From the NCBI GenBank assembly GCA_036172665.1, contig CM069871.1, positions 4,216,001-4,280,000 on the forward strand: a DNA stretch of 64,000 nucleotides. The letters are read 5' to 3'. Positions 12,480 through 24,094 of this stretch are shown one piece after another. Under the pieces are notes generated by a model. It made no database searches and was not told the DNA's origin. It worked only from the letters and a program-made list of their open reading frames with translations. Source of the stretch: Prosopocoilus inquinatus (lineage: Eukaryota > Arthropoda > Insecta > Coleoptera > Lucanidae). Numbering within the stretch: position 1 is the stretch's first letter; each line of letters begins with the position of its first letter. The position numbers were made by a program, and so were the translations under genes.

Positions 12480-13530
12480 TGTACGGACCGATTTATTTTC
12501 TGACGTTACTTTGCTTTACTTTGTAGAAGTACTCATGGTAAGCCATTGCAGATTTGGTCTTATTACACGTCTTCATGACTTTCTGCGGACGCCTGTTCTT
12601 TTGCCAACGTTTCGTTCGTTTGGTCTCTGCGAAGTGGTAGGTAGCATCGACAATAACGAAGTGCAACAATAAGAAGAACGATACAAGAAGAAAAAAAAAT
12701 AGAAGGACAAGACATGATTCCGCCAAGAGGCCTGCAAAAGTCTTCAAGTCTCTTTGAATTTAATTACAATTACAATTGCACCAACTCGTGTTACCTTAAA
12801 TCTTCTCTTCTTCTTTTTTCTTCCTTGGCCATGGCCTACGAGAAGACGTGCGCAAGAAGAACGAATTTTTAATTGAAGAAACTCTGTGAAGAACCGGATA
12901 TTGTAGTTGGAGCTTCTGATAGTTAGGACATTCTAATAGGATGCAAAGAAAAACAGAGTGGTGGTAAGGAAGGTTATAGAAAGTAGCCTCATCATAACAG
13001 ATTCGATTACGATTTTCTCCATGACATCCCTTCGATGGAATAAGTTGCCCTTTTGCCAACGTTTCGTTCGTTTGGTTTTTGGTTGGGTGATGTAGAATTG
13101 ATAACAACAGCAACCCCACCACGGTAAAGAGATGAGTGGCCTTGAAAACGACGGCGACAGAAGAATAGACAAACATGACTGATTTCACCAATCCACCAAG
13201 AGGCATGAAGAAGTATTCAGGTCTCTACAAAATTCCTTCCTTCTTCTTTCCTACGTCATCTGATAACGGAACGAACACAAGTAAGAAAAAGAGGTAGAAT
13301 ACAATTGCACCACATCCCTTCTTTTTCTTGTTTTCTGTTTTTTCTTGTTTCATTCAAAAAATAACGTGAGAGAGAAGAACGAAGTTTTAATTGAAGGAAC
13401 TACTACTCCTACTACAGGAATGCTAAAGATCCAGAGACTCTGATGGTTGGGGGGCATTCCAAGAGGATGTAGGAAAACAGAATTTACAGGAGGAGTTAGG
13501 AGAAAAGGAAGACAAAGATTGAAATCCTAA
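12480..13530 (-). repeat. Diverged ~470-bp tandem duplication with small secretory-looking ORFs
   Basis: Segments near 12530-12770 and 13000-13230 share a 24-bp identity, TTGCCAACGTTTCGTTCGTT plus the next four bases, and similar neighbours. Segments near 12770-12960 and 13290-13500 are also homologous (AATTGCACCA..., GAACGAA.TTTTAATTGAAG). That gives two full copies and a partial third, strongly diverged. On the minus strand copy 1 has an 84-codon ORF (12493-12747) and copy 2 a 136-codon ORF (12796-13206). Each begins with a hydrophobic stretch like a signal peptide or membrane anchor, followed by Lys/Arg-rich sequence. The products are not recognised, and only short stretches align between them. 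Confidence 0.6.
12796..13206 (-). CDS. Hypothetical 136-residue ORF with hydrophobic N-terminus
   Basis: ATG start, with hydrophobic residues through about position 38 (MPLGGLVKSVMFV... VVGLLLLSIL), then a Cys- and aromatic-containing middle and a basic/acidic C-terminus (PRKKKEEEKI). The length is longer than expected by chance in such AT-rich DNA, but no homologue is recognised. The related upstream copy keeps only part of the frame, arguing against strong constraint. It could be a fast-evolving secreted peptide or a chance frame in a duplicated non-coding unit. Confidence 0.2.
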   Translation of the reverse strand: MPLGGLVKSVMFVYSSVAVVFKATHLFTVVGLLLLSILHHPTKNQTNETLAKGQLIPSKGCHGENRNRICYDEATFYNLPYHHSVFLCILLECPNYQKLQLQYPVLHRVSSIKNSFFLRTSSRRPWPRKKKEEEKI

Positions 13531-14639
13531 AGCGAAGTGATGACAATGACTGACGTTAGGTTAAGTGGTATTAGTTAAAACCAATTCCAAGGCAGAATGA
13601 AGGAAAATAGTGAACTGTTAAGCTCATCTGTAATAATCAATTTAATTTAATTTAATTTAATTACTGATTCTAAAGCATCTCTTCATCGTCAGTGCAATTA
13701 CTCGCGTTAAGTCGTAGATGATTTGGTTTGGTCGATCTCCTTTCACAAAAAGGAAATCGTTTAATTCCTCTTCATTTTACTATTTGCATCCATCCGAACT
13801 AACCAAACTAATCCAAACACACGACCCAAACTAGAGACCCTATAATAAGAGTCTGGACAATTCGTAGCTAAGTTTCGATTGGCGCCACCATGTCATAACT
13901 CAAATCCAAACTTCATAACTGTCGAAGCGTAATAGGCGAGAAGGTAACGCCTACTTTTCTTCCTCTCCAATCATAGACAGCTATTTTTTGTGATATAACA
14001 TGGCGGTATTGTTCAGACTCTAATTAAGGGGTCTCTAACCCAAGCCTATTTTCCGCGCCATCTGTTTTTTCCTACAGTGAAACTTGTTGCGAATTCCCCC
14101 AAATCGATGATGTCTTTTGGTTAATTAAGATTCATGTATTTAATTTTATTGAATTACGAGAACTGTCAGAGATCTTTTCCGTTACGAGTTTTAATAAAAG
14201 TAGACGTTACGAAAATTCTATACGTATAATTACTCGGCTCGAGGTAAATAATACTTTTAATTAAAATTTTTAATTTGATACGCCGTGCCTGTACGTAATT
14301 GAGAGTAGTGAGTGGAAATCCGGGGAACAACAAATATCGTATAACACGCCAATGGCGGCAGTTTTCCGCATCATTGCAAACGGGCGAGCGGCGTAAACTA
14401 ACACCGATATTAAAATTAGTGAAGTAGATTGGCACCAGACAATTAATTAATTCAGTTTGTAACTCACCAGGCTGCAAACTTAAATAAATAAAATACTCCT
14501 GGTAGGAATGGGAAAGTCTTGTATGATTTTTGAAAAACAAAAGACGATCGATCGAATTCTTTACCAAAAATACAAGACACTTCTGTCATCTTGCCTTGAA
14601 AGAAAATTAAAATGTTTGTAATTTGGGCATACGAATTCT
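13531..14639. other. Unassigned AT-rich sequence
   Basis: No repeat or gene is supported. A 133-codon minus-strand frame (14166-14567) exists, but its composition is not protein-like and it has no splice or promoter context. Confidence 0.4.
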
Positions 14640-15825
14640 AGTCGAGTTTTCATTTTTTTTTTTTTTTTGACGCAATTAACTTCACTTTGTTGCCAACTGT
14701 GAATGTATGCCAACCTTGTTTTTCTTTTCTTAAATTAATCAACTTCTCGTCATGATATTAATTTAATTTTACCTGCTTTTTATAGAAACAAATGCCTAAA
14801 AATCACTGCGTTTGTGCATTCTCGAACATTTTATATTTTTCATATTTTTTGACGAATTCTAGTCGAGTTTCAATTTTTTCTTCGTAAAAAAACCACATGA
14901 CGTCGTCTGGCAAACAAATTATGTTGTGTTCACATCGCGTTAACTTCTTCGAAAAAAGAAATAATCACATAAAGAAACAAAATACGATCGATGGTAGAAT
15001 TTTCAATTTTTTTTTTTAGAGCATTCATTCATTTCTTTGTTGTCTACTTCTTGAATGAAAGTCGCCAGATTTGGCAACATCGCGCATAAGTTTACGGGTT
15101 TGTTTTGTTGGTTAAGAAGAGGACTTTTATGATTTGCGAAAGACTAATTTTAAAAACAAACAAAACTTGACAAAAAAAAAACTTACGCAATTAACTTCAC
15201 TTTGTTACCAACTTTCGTTTTTACAGAAACAAATGCCTAAAAATCACAATTAACCAATGCCAAACTTGTTTTTCTTTCTTTTTTTTTTAATTAATCAACT
15301 CATCACGACATTAAATTAATTATCGCTTGTTTTTGTTTTTATATCGCCGTTGCCTATGAAATAGCTGCGCCATATTTTACTTCATAATTCAATAATTTAG
15401 AAACAAACAAAAGAAAACTGACGCAATTAGCTTCACTTTGTTACCAACTGTGAATGCATGTCAACTTAGTTTTTTTATTTTTATTTTTAATTAATCAACT
15501 CGTCACGATATTAAATTAATTTTACACTATTTCGTTTTTATAGAAACAAATGCCTAAAATTCACTGCGTTTGTACACACGTCGTCAAATAATATTATAGT
15601 TTTGAATTTGTCAACGAACAGTGTTGATGGCTTCTGTCAAAAAAAAAACAAAAAAAAACAAAAGACGATCGATTTTTCTTGACAAAAAAATACAAGACAC
15701 TTTTATCATTTTATATTGAAAGTAAATTAAAATAATAACAATTGACGTTCGTATTCCAGTCGAATTTCATCTTTTTTTTTTTTTCATAAAAATACTGCCG
15801 AAATTAATTAATAAATTATCTTTAC
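14640..15825. repeat. Scrambled AT-rich degenerate repeats
   Basis: Short phrases recur in different order: GACGCAATTAACTTCACTTT (near 14669; variants near 15183, 15420 and 17375), AAACAAATGCCTAAA (14787, 15229, 15543), ATTAATCAACTC (14735, 15292, 15492), and AACAAAAGACGATCGAT (15657). The copies are degenerate and interleaved with homopolymer runs. They look like an old array or a repeatedly rearranged element without coding capacity. Confidence 0.65.
15723..15825 (+). repeat. Left copy of a ~100-bp direct repeat flanking displaced B fragments
   Basis: The block running from TAAATTAAAATAATAACAAT to AATTAATTAATAAATTATCT at 15723-15820 recurs at about 17168-17262 with few changes. The two copies bracket the displaced B-unit sequences, so they are either a long duplication or a target region copied along with the insert. 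Confidence 0.7.
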
Positions 15826-16815
15826 AATGAAACTAAAAATGTAAACAAATCGTCAAACATAAACGCGGCATCGCTTCGGTAGGTTCGGTCACTGAGGAGG
15901 AAAGAAGCTTTCAAACTATTGTAAACAAAGCCGGGGTAATTGAAATTTACGAAGCGGCGGTAACCTTTGATCTTGCAAATCCGCAAGAACCTTACGTGCA
16001 TTTTAAAAGAAAAGCCACGCTCCTTTAGTAACATCAACAAGAGGCGGCAAGTAGATCACAAAGGCGGTATGCGTTTGAAGTCGTAATTCATGCCGTGACG
16101 ACAACTTGATTTCCCCTCCCCCACCTCTTTGATGCTCAACCGCCAACACGCAATAATTCAATTACATTAGAATGTCGACAACGTCGGAATTCGAAACGGA
16201 AAAATAGAATAAAACGAATGCGGCGCTTGCACTTCTCAGGGATGACTTGCGTATGTGGTATTTTAAAACTTTTATTATTTTTATTTTTTATTATTTGATT
16301 TTAAGGCGCTTTCAACTCTCTAATTGGCGATGAGAGTTTTGCGGCGTACTGCAAAAATAATTTCTCGAAAATACATCGGCGCTGCATACTTTGGAAATTA
16401 AATGAAAAAAAAAAATGTATTTTGAACAATAAGTGCCATCTCTTGGCAGATGTTCAAACAACGCTGTGTACAATTTACGGTTTTAAACGCTTCTTAACGC
16501 TGTGTGTAAAATCAATTTAAAACTCCTAAAGTCGTTGACTTAAATAAAAAATAAAAAAAGAACTTTCAAATGTGAACAATCGTCATTGAAGAAAAGAAAC
16601 AGAGGATGCTTCAGGTTTTTCCTGATTGCTTTCAGGGCCATCTCTTCACAGATACTCGAAGCCTCTTTCAAGTAGGTATGTATAAGCTTTCTTCCGAATT
16701 TTAATTCGCTTTTGAAATGTCACTTTCTTCAAGATGTCTGCTTAAATGTTTGAATCGTGTTTCGAATAGTTTGGACCTGAATTTCGTAGTTGTTGCAACA
16801 AAACACCTGACTTGA
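15826..16815 (+). repeat. Displaced 3' half of a B unit
   Basis: This stretch matches roughly 3626-4603 of B1, starting at CAATGAAACTAAAAATG and running to the A start CAAAACACCTGACTTG at ~16800. It is a truncated B lying 3.5 kb outside the array. At 16815 it switches abruptly to another internal B position. Confidence 0.9.
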
Positions 16816-17167
16816 AATTTACGAAGCGGCGGTAACCTTTGATCTTGCAAATCCGCAACAACCCTACGTGCATTTTAAAAGAAAAAGCCACGCTCCTTTA
16901 GTATAATCAACAACAGGCGGCAAGTAGATCACAAAGGCGGTATGCGTTTGAAGTCGTAATTCATGCCGTGACGTCAACTTGATTTCCCCTCCCCCACCTC
17001 TTTGATGCTCAACCGCCAACACGCAATAATTCAATTACATTAGAATGTTGACAACGTCGGAATTCGAAACGGAAAGATAGAATAAAACGAATGCGGCGCT
17101 TGCACTTCTCAGGGATGACTTGCGTACCTATGCGGTATTTTAAAATTTTTATTTTTTATTATTTGAT
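16816..17167 (+). repeat. Second, shorter displaced B fragment
   Basis: AAATTTACGAAGCGGCGG restarts the B sequence at the position equivalent to ~3741 and continues to about 4110. It then breaks into the flanking AT-rich repeat at TTATTATTTGATAAATT. It lies in tandem with the preceding fragment through a 14-bp stub of A sequence. Confidence 0.88.
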
Positions 17168-17760
17168 AAATTAAAATAATAACAATTGACATTCGTATTC
17201 CAGTCGAATTTCAATTTTTTTTTTCATAAAAATACTGCCGAAATTAATTAATAAATTATCTCGTGTTTATATCACGTTCTTTTTGGAAAAACAAAAACAA
17301 AACAAAGAAACAAAATACGACCGATGGCCGCGCCGTAATTCAGTAATTTATTAATAATTGACGAAAAAAAATTGACCCAATTAACTGCACTTCGTTACCA
17401 ACTGTGAATGAATGCCAAACTTGTTTTTTTTTTAATTAGTCAACTCCTCATGACATTAAATTAATTTTCGCTCCTAAATTAATTTTAACTCCTCTACGTG
17501 ATAGATTAACATTTTTTGGATATCGCCGTTGCTTATAAAATAGCTGCGCCATATTTTGCTCCATAATTCAATAATTTAGAAACAAACAAAAGAAAACTGA
17601 CGCAATTAATACCAACTGCGAATGCTTGCCAACGTTTCTTCGACAAAAATAAATAAATAAAAGTGGAGAAATATTTTTTGAAAAAAAAAAAAAAAATTAA
17701 TGGCAAACACGCGACAAGTCACTTTATTTTGATCTTTCTTTTCAATTATAAAATTAACAT
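17168..17760. repeat. AT-rich degenerate repeats, continuation
   Basis: The first ~95 bp duplicate 15723-15825. Around 17520-17610 the phrase TATCGCCGTTGCTTATAAAA with its downstream neighbours duplicates 15342-15435. No coding content is seen. Confidence 0.65.
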
Positions 17761-19399
17761 GAATTTTTTTAAATTACAAAAATAAATTAATGCGAAAAAC
17801 ATAAAATAACGCATACAGTTACATGAGGTGCGCGATGCACATATACTGAGGGTTTAAGTGAATCGAAAACTCTGTTATTAAAGAAATCGAAATTTCGCGT
17901 CGATGCATTTTAAAGTCGTCACATTTTCGATTTTCATTAAAATCACCTCACGTACAAATATTTTCTTTACGTACTTATTTACTTATATGCACTTACATCA
18001 CATGCTGCATTCTTAAATAATCAGAACAAGGAAGTGCAGACATTTAATGCTGTTAGATGTGTTTTAATGAAATTATGCGACAATCGTCTCGTAACAGGAC
18101 ACTTAAGCTCCTGTACAATGTAGTTAGTTTCATAAGTGCATTTAACTGCCGTTGTCCCAGTGCAAATTATGATTACGTAGATCGAAAGTCACCATTTCAG
18201 GGGGGATTCGATTCGTTGATGAAAATTCATCGAGTGATCTTTGATTTTGTCCGCACGAACAGGGTGGGTGCCTCAAGTTCTTTGACAATAACCGGTCGCA
18301 AAATAAAATCCCTTACATGTGAAAGACTTGAAAATATTTTGAACAAATTTTCTGAAAGGAAAGAATAAAAGTGTACAGCGTAAAAGGCAAGGCTTACAGG
18401 CGAGCTTTGAAAGCTCTCTTTTATACGTACAGAGCGCATTTCACATTTTTTGATACAATGGCCGAGTATAGAGCGCACATTGTAGGTTTTATGAAGCGAG
18501 CGATTACGAAAAAATATTGCATGCACTGCGACTTCATATATTATTCTGAATAGGTGCACCACACCCTTCCCTATGCGATGAAATTGGAACTCCTCCAGTC
18601 ATTTTCTTGTTTTATATTTTATTAATCCGAAAGCACTTCTCACACGCAATAAATAATAAAATCGCACTTGCATAAAACGCAGGGCCCCGGAATAAATCCG
18701 CGGCTTCAACGTCATTTATATTCACTCCGGAGGCGCATCAAGCTCGCGGTATGAAAGTAATAGTTTTCTGATTCGTTCGGTCAATAGAAATTTAGATTTG
18801 GTTGATGGATCGCGCTCCAGTAATGGCGGGGAAATTCCCCGGAATCGCTAATGAGATGTACAAAGCCGGAAAGGGAAGATGCACGTAAAAGTTTCACAAT
18901 TTTCGCAGTTCCTCAACCGTACCGTCGGTCGTCGCCGTCGTCGTCGTTCCGAATTTGCATTGAATACTAATACAGTTTTCGTGCTACAGTGCACCCGCTT
19001 TTATGTCTTTAATATACATACAATCAATCGGAATTCGTTAGGGTGGATTTGCGAAAGTATAAATTTGAAAGCGGGCGCGCGGAATTTCCCGTAATTCCGT
19101 CTTCACGTTCCGCCGCCGTCTTATTACAAAATAAAAGCGCAAAATATTACTTGATTCTCTTTTATACTCTTATGAGTTTAACATTTCTCGTTGGTGGCAG
19201 CGGTGGGATGTGGCGAAAAGACTTGAAAATTCCCTTTCCCTATTACATCAATTAATCTTTTGTGTTCGATAAGAAATAATTTAATTTCATTAGGAGTAAT
19301 AATTTAAAATCTTGACGGCTTCAAAGTATGACACGGCTCTTTGACGAAAGGGTTGCTTTCCAATACCTACAAACAAAAATCAAACAAAAAAAATCTCTT
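17761..19399. other. Unassigned region with weak ORFs
   Basis: A 103-codon plus frame (18057-18368) and a 111-codon minus frame (18227-18562) overlap each other, and neither shows a recognisable domain. A (CGTCGT)-rich patch near 18925-18950 and GC-rich islands at 18680-18860 may be regulatory or untranslated sequence. No gene is supported. Confidence 0.35.
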
Positions 19400-19715
19400 A
19401 CGACCTCCTCTGGTCATTGACGACGACGACGGCGCTTCTTCGTGCGAGAACAAAAAAAAAATCTTCTGGCCATCGTCGACGGTCTCTTTCACCTCAGCAA
19501 CAAAAAATAAATACTCAGCAACCTCTTCTGGTCAAATTACGTCATTGTCGACAAGTCTTCAGCTATACGACTTCTTCGAGAACCAGAAAAAAATTTCTTC
19601 TGCGACCACCTCTAGTCATTGTCGACGGTCTCTCTTCCACCTCACCCAAAAAAAAATACTCAGCAACCTCTTCTGGTAAAATTACGTCATTGTCGACAAG
19701 TCTTCAGCTACAAGA
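19400..19715 (+). repeat. ~145-bp tandem repeat, about 2.5 copies
   Basis: ACTCAGCAACCTCTTCTGGT begins at 19512 and again at 19658. TCGTCGACGGTCTCT/TTGTCGACGGTCTCT occur near 19475 and 19618. The spacing is ~145 bp and the copies are moderately diverged. The overlapping plus-strand ORFs arise from the repeat and look non-coding. Confidence 0.75.
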
Positions 19716-20364
19716 ACCAAAGGGGTTACTTCGTCTGCACAAGAAACCACCCCTCAATTACTTCTTCAGCACTAAAAACCACCCCCCGAACATGGGGATG
19801 ACCTTCAACGGTGGTCACTGCGGATGGACATGCCATCGAGTTGTCCTAGGATCCCTCTTGTATTACTACCTAGCTGCCCCACTCGATGTTATTTAATTAT
19901 CGCGTTCCTTTACTCGGGTACGAGTTGGCAAAAATATTTGATTTTAGAATTATCTTAGAAATGAAATTTGGTTTAGTAGGGGAAACCCCTGGAATGCGTT
20001 TGTAATTTTTTATTTTTTTTAGCAATCACAATCGTGGCCCACGCCACATCGCTGCTTAATTATCTCTGTTTATTAATGCGGAAACGGTTTATCCGCTCGG
20101 AAGAATTTGCTCTCAGACGACACTTAGGGCGCATGTATTTTAAAATTTTGAAACTCAACTATGCACAAATTCTCGACTCGAAAGACCGCAAACACGTTGT
20201 CCCCATAACGTGTCGAAACGATAATGTCGGCCGGAGGGGGTGTAAGGTCGAAGAGGCTCTTCACGAGCAAGATGGCGGGCGAATCCGAATACAAAGCGTG
20301 ATCGCAATGACCAATGAAAGTCTTGATGTCAAACGACGTCGTTTCCAGGACGCAACCACCTTAC

Positions 20365-20822
20365 CAAGTCAAACACATACCACACGTGGTTGCCGAAGGT
20401 AACTGTAACCAATTTATTGAGTTTCTTTCTTTCACTTCCTTTTGCGCCTTTGCCTTCTTTCGATCGATCCGTATTTTTGGACTGTCGCTTTTCCTCGGAA
20501 ACCGTTTCGTTCGTCGTCGACAAGACTTCCAGCGAAGAAACCTCGACGGTTTCGGTCACATGACGATCTAGAATCACTTCCGGATTTTGAAGGCTGTCCG
20601 GCATGTTGCTCGTGTTGCCGTCCTCCTCGGCACCAGTTTCGGCATCTCGTCATCTTCAGATACGACGGTTTTAATAATTTCTTCACCGATTTAGACGCAT
20701 TTTCCGCTGTCATCAAGGTCTTCAATGGTTTCGGTCATTGCGGCCTTGGCACTGGGATCTGGTTCCCGATTGGTTATGGTGATCATTTTTTCTTCAAGTA
20801 ACTGCGAAGTGACGGTGTATTC
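20365..20822 (-). pseudogene. 3' coding segment of the Glu-rich gene, frame-shifted
   Basis: Read on the minus strand, an acidic protein-like sequence begins after a possible acceptor (CACTTCGCAG, ~20800) with LLEEKMITITNRE and continues through DPSAKAAMTETIEDLDDSGK. It then needs a change of frame to IGEEIIKTVVSEDDEMPK and another to EEDGNTSNMPDSLQNPEVI, before ending ...GNHVWYVFDL at a strong donor (TTG|GTAAGG at 20365/20364). Three adjoining frames each hold one protein-like stretch, which is how a once-continuous exon looks after indels. Product not recognised: charged and Ser/Thr-rich, with no catalytic motif. It is either a decaying exon or intact coding sequence with assembly indels. 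Confidence 0.45.
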
Positions 20823-21062
20823 ATCGAATGAATCCGGAGGTCATCGCCAAAACCTCCTCGCAGTTCTTAAGACCGTCACAGGCTTCGCACTCGAATGGAA
20901 TCATCTGATTTATTCAATCCGACGCTTGATCTTCTCACACTTTTCTTCGTCCATTCGAATTTCTTCATTTGTTTTCACCTATTGCTTCTTCCCTTTCTTC
21001 TTCTTCGTCACTTACTACTACTGAATTGCGTTTTTTTTGTTTGTTTCGTGTATTGCACTCAC

Positions 21063-21260
21063 GTGCCATAAGTTTCCTTTATTGCTCATCGCCAGCTCGT
21101 CTGTCTCTTCGTTAATCACGTCTTCACTTTTCTTCACCATTTCGGTCTCTTCCATTTCTGGCTGCGTGTTTTCTTTATTTTTATCAAGGCCGACTCTCCT
21201 TCTTCCACTGTAACATCGTCCCTCTCTTCTTCTATTTCTTCCTCTTCCTCAATGAATTTT
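21063..21260 (-). CDS. Glu-rich exon end with consensus donor
   Basis: After the last 108-codon repeat the minus-strand acidic frame continues as NKENTQPEMEETEMVKKSED and then VINEETDELAMSNKGNLWH. It stops exactly at CAC|GTGAGT (exon end 21063), a textbook splice donor. The join from the repeat array to this stretch again needs a frame change, near 21190. The donor and codon quality suggest genuine exon origin. Confidence 0.4.
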
Positions 21261-24062
21261 TCTTCTTCCACGGTTTTTCCCCCAGCACTTCCTCATTCCC
21301 TTCAATAAATTCTTCATCTCCCCTGTCCTAGACGATATTTTTGAATTCTTCTTCTGCAATCTCTTCCTCGGTAACTTCGATGCATGCGTCTTCACTTGCC
21401 TCTTCCACAGTTTCTCAATCTTCCAATTTGGTAACGATGACTTCAGAAGCGATTTCTTCTTCAATTTTTGACTGCGTGTCTTCACTATTTTTAAAAACTT
21501 CAATTATCAAGGCTAACTCTCCTTCTTCCACTATAACATTGTACCTTTCTACTACTTCTTCTTCTCCCTCCTCCTCAATGAACTCTTCTTCTTCCACGAT
21601 TTTTTCCTCCGGCACTTCCTCATTCCCTTCAATAAATTCTTCATCTCTCCTGTCTTCGACGATGCCTTTAAATTCTTCTTCTGCAATCTTTTCCTCGGTA
21701 ACTTCCATGCAAGCGTCTTCACTTGCCTCTTCCACAGTTTCTGAATCTTCCAATTAGGTAACGATGACTTCAGAAGCGATTTCTTCTTCAATTTTTGACT
21801 ACGTGTCTTCACTATTTTTAAAAACTTCAATTATCAAAGCTAACTCTCCTTCTTCCTCTATAACATTGTCTCTTTCTACTACTTCTTCTTCTCCCTCCTC
21901 CTCAATGACCTCTTCTTCCACGATTTTTTCCTCCGGCACTTCCTCATTCCCTTCAATAAATTCTTCATCTCTCCTGTCTTCGACGATGCCTTTAAATTCT
22001 TCTTCTGCAATCTTTTCCTCGGTAACTTCCATGCAAGCGTCTTCACTTGTCTCTTCCACAGTTTCTGAATCTTCCAATTTGGTAACGATGACTTCAGAAT
22101 CGATTTCTTCTTCAATTTTTGACTGCGTGTCTTCACTATTTTTAAAAACTTCAATTATCAAAGCTAACTCTCCTTCTTCCTCTATAACATTGTCTCTTTC
22201 TACTACTTCTTCTTCTCCCTCCTCCTCAATGACCTCTTCTTCCACGATTTTTTCCTCCGGCACTTCCTCATTCCCTTCAATAAATTCTTCATCTCTCCTG
22301 TCTTCGACGATGCCTTTAAATTCTTCTTCTGCAATCTCTTCCTCGGTAACTTCGATGCATGCGTCTTCACTTGCCTCTTCCACAGTTTCTCAATCTTCCA
22401 ATTTGGTAACGATGACTTCAGAAGCGATTTCTTCTTCAATTTTTGACTGCGTGTCTTCACTATTTTTAAAAACTTCAATTATCAAGGCTAACTCTCCTTC
22501 TTCCACTATAACATTGTACCTTTCTACTACTTCTTCTTCTCCCTTCTCCTCAATGACCTCTTCTTCTTCCACGATTTTTTCCTCCGGCACTTCCTCATTC
22601 CCTTCAATAAATTCTTCATCTCTCCTGTCTTCGACGATGCCTTTAAATTCTTCTTCTGCAATCTTTTCCTCGGTAACTTCCATGCAAGCGTCTTCACTTG
22701 CCTCTTCCACAGTTTCTGAATCTTCCAATTAGGTAACGATGACTTCAGAAGCGATTTCTTCTTCAATTTTTGACTACGTGTCTTCACTATTTTTAAAAAC
22801 TTCAATTATCAAAGCTAACTCTCCTTCTTCCTCTATAACATTGTCTCTTTCTACTACTTCTTCTTCTCCCTCCTCCTCAATGACCTCTTCTTCCACGATT
22901 TTTTCCTCCGGCACTTCCTCATTCCCTTCAATAAATTCTTCATCTCTCCTGTCTTCGACGATGCCTTTAAATTCTTCTTCTGCAATCTTTTCCTCGGTAA
23001 CTTCCATGCAAGCGTCTTCAATTGCCTCTTCCACAGTTTCTGAATCTTCCAATTTGGTAACGATGACTTCAGAATCGATTTCTTCTTCAATTTTTGACTG
23101 CGTGTCTTCACTATTTTTAAAAACTTCAATTATCAAAGCTAACTCTCCTTCTTCCTCTATAACATTGTCTCTTTCTACTACTTCTTCTTCTCCCTCCTCC
23201 TCAATGACCTCTTCTTCCACGATTTTTTCCTCCGGCACTTCCTCATTCCCTTCAATAAATTCTTCATCTCTCCTGTCTTCGACGATGCCTTTAAATTCTT
23301 CTTCTGCAATCTTTTCCTCGGTAACTTCCATGCAAGCGTCTTCACTTGCCTCTTCCACAGTTTCTGAATCTTCCAATTAGGTAACGATGACTTCAGAAGC
23401 GATTTCTTCTTCAATTTTTGACTACGTGTCTTCACTATTTTTAAAAACTTCAATTATCAAAGCTAACTCTCCTTCTTCCTCTATAACATTGTCTCTTTCT
23501 ACTACTTCTTCTTCTCCCTCCTCCTCAATGACCTCTTCTTCCACGATTTTTTCCTCCGGCACTTCCTCATTCCCTTCAATAAATTCTTCATCTCTCCTGT
23601 CTTCGACGATGCCTTTAAATTCTTCTTCTGCAATCTTTTCCTCGGTAACTTCCATGCAAGCGTCTTCACTTGCCTCTTCCACAGTTTCTGAATCTTCCAA
23701 TTTGGTAACGATGACTTCAGAATCGATTTCTTCTTCAATTTTTGACTGCGTGTCTTCACTATTTTTAAAAACTTCAATTATCAAAGCTAACTCTCCTTCT
23801 TCCTCTATAACATTGTCTCTTTCTACTACTTCTTCTTCTCCCTCCTCCTCAATGACCTCTTCTTCCACGATTTTTTCCTCCGGCACTTCCTCATTCCCTT
23901 CAATAAATTCTTCATCTTTCCTGTCTTCGACGATGCCTTTAACTTCTTCTTCTGCAATCTTTTCCTCGGTAACTTCCATGCAAGCGTCTTCACTTGCCTC
24001 TTCCACAGTTTCTGAATCTTCCAATTTGCTAACGATGACTTCAGAAGCGATTACTTCTTCTG
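21240..24062 (-). pseudogene. Glu-rich protein: 324-bp (108-codon) tandem repeat array with recurring stops
   Basis: About 8.7 copies of a 324-bp unit. On the minus strand each encodes 108 mostly acidic residues, including SKIEEEI.SEVIVTKLED, SETVEEASEDACMEVTEEKI, EEFIEGNEEVPEEKIVEEE and GELALIIEVFKNSEDT. Glu/Asp-Val-Ile-rich repeats of this kind are usually long, disordered or helical cytoskeletal-type proteins, but the family is not recognised. The frame is interrupted by nonsense codons at unit junctions: TGA near 21418 and 22391; TAA plus TAG near 21757/21801, 22731/22775 and 23379/23423. Junctions near 22080-22125, 23056-23100 and 23704-23750 are intact. The pattern is a trimer higher-order repeat (~973 bp) twice, then a dimer. 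The mutations therefore preceded and were spread by amplification. The longest open stretch is 23422-24147. Confidence 0.6.
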
Positions 24063-24094
24063 CTTTCGTCTTCCTTTGCCATTTCCGCTGCAGA

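Noticed and set aside
19417..19896. 159-codon plus-strand frame with Ser/Arg-rich sequence
   Set aside because: Generated by the ~145-bp tandem repeat; no conserved motif and no splice or promoter context.
21249..23777. Lys-rich minus-strand frames of ~91 codons in each 324-bp unit
   Set aside because: Frame-shifted shadows of the Glu-rich frame (AAG from GAAGAA); each stops within a unit and none continues into flanking exons.
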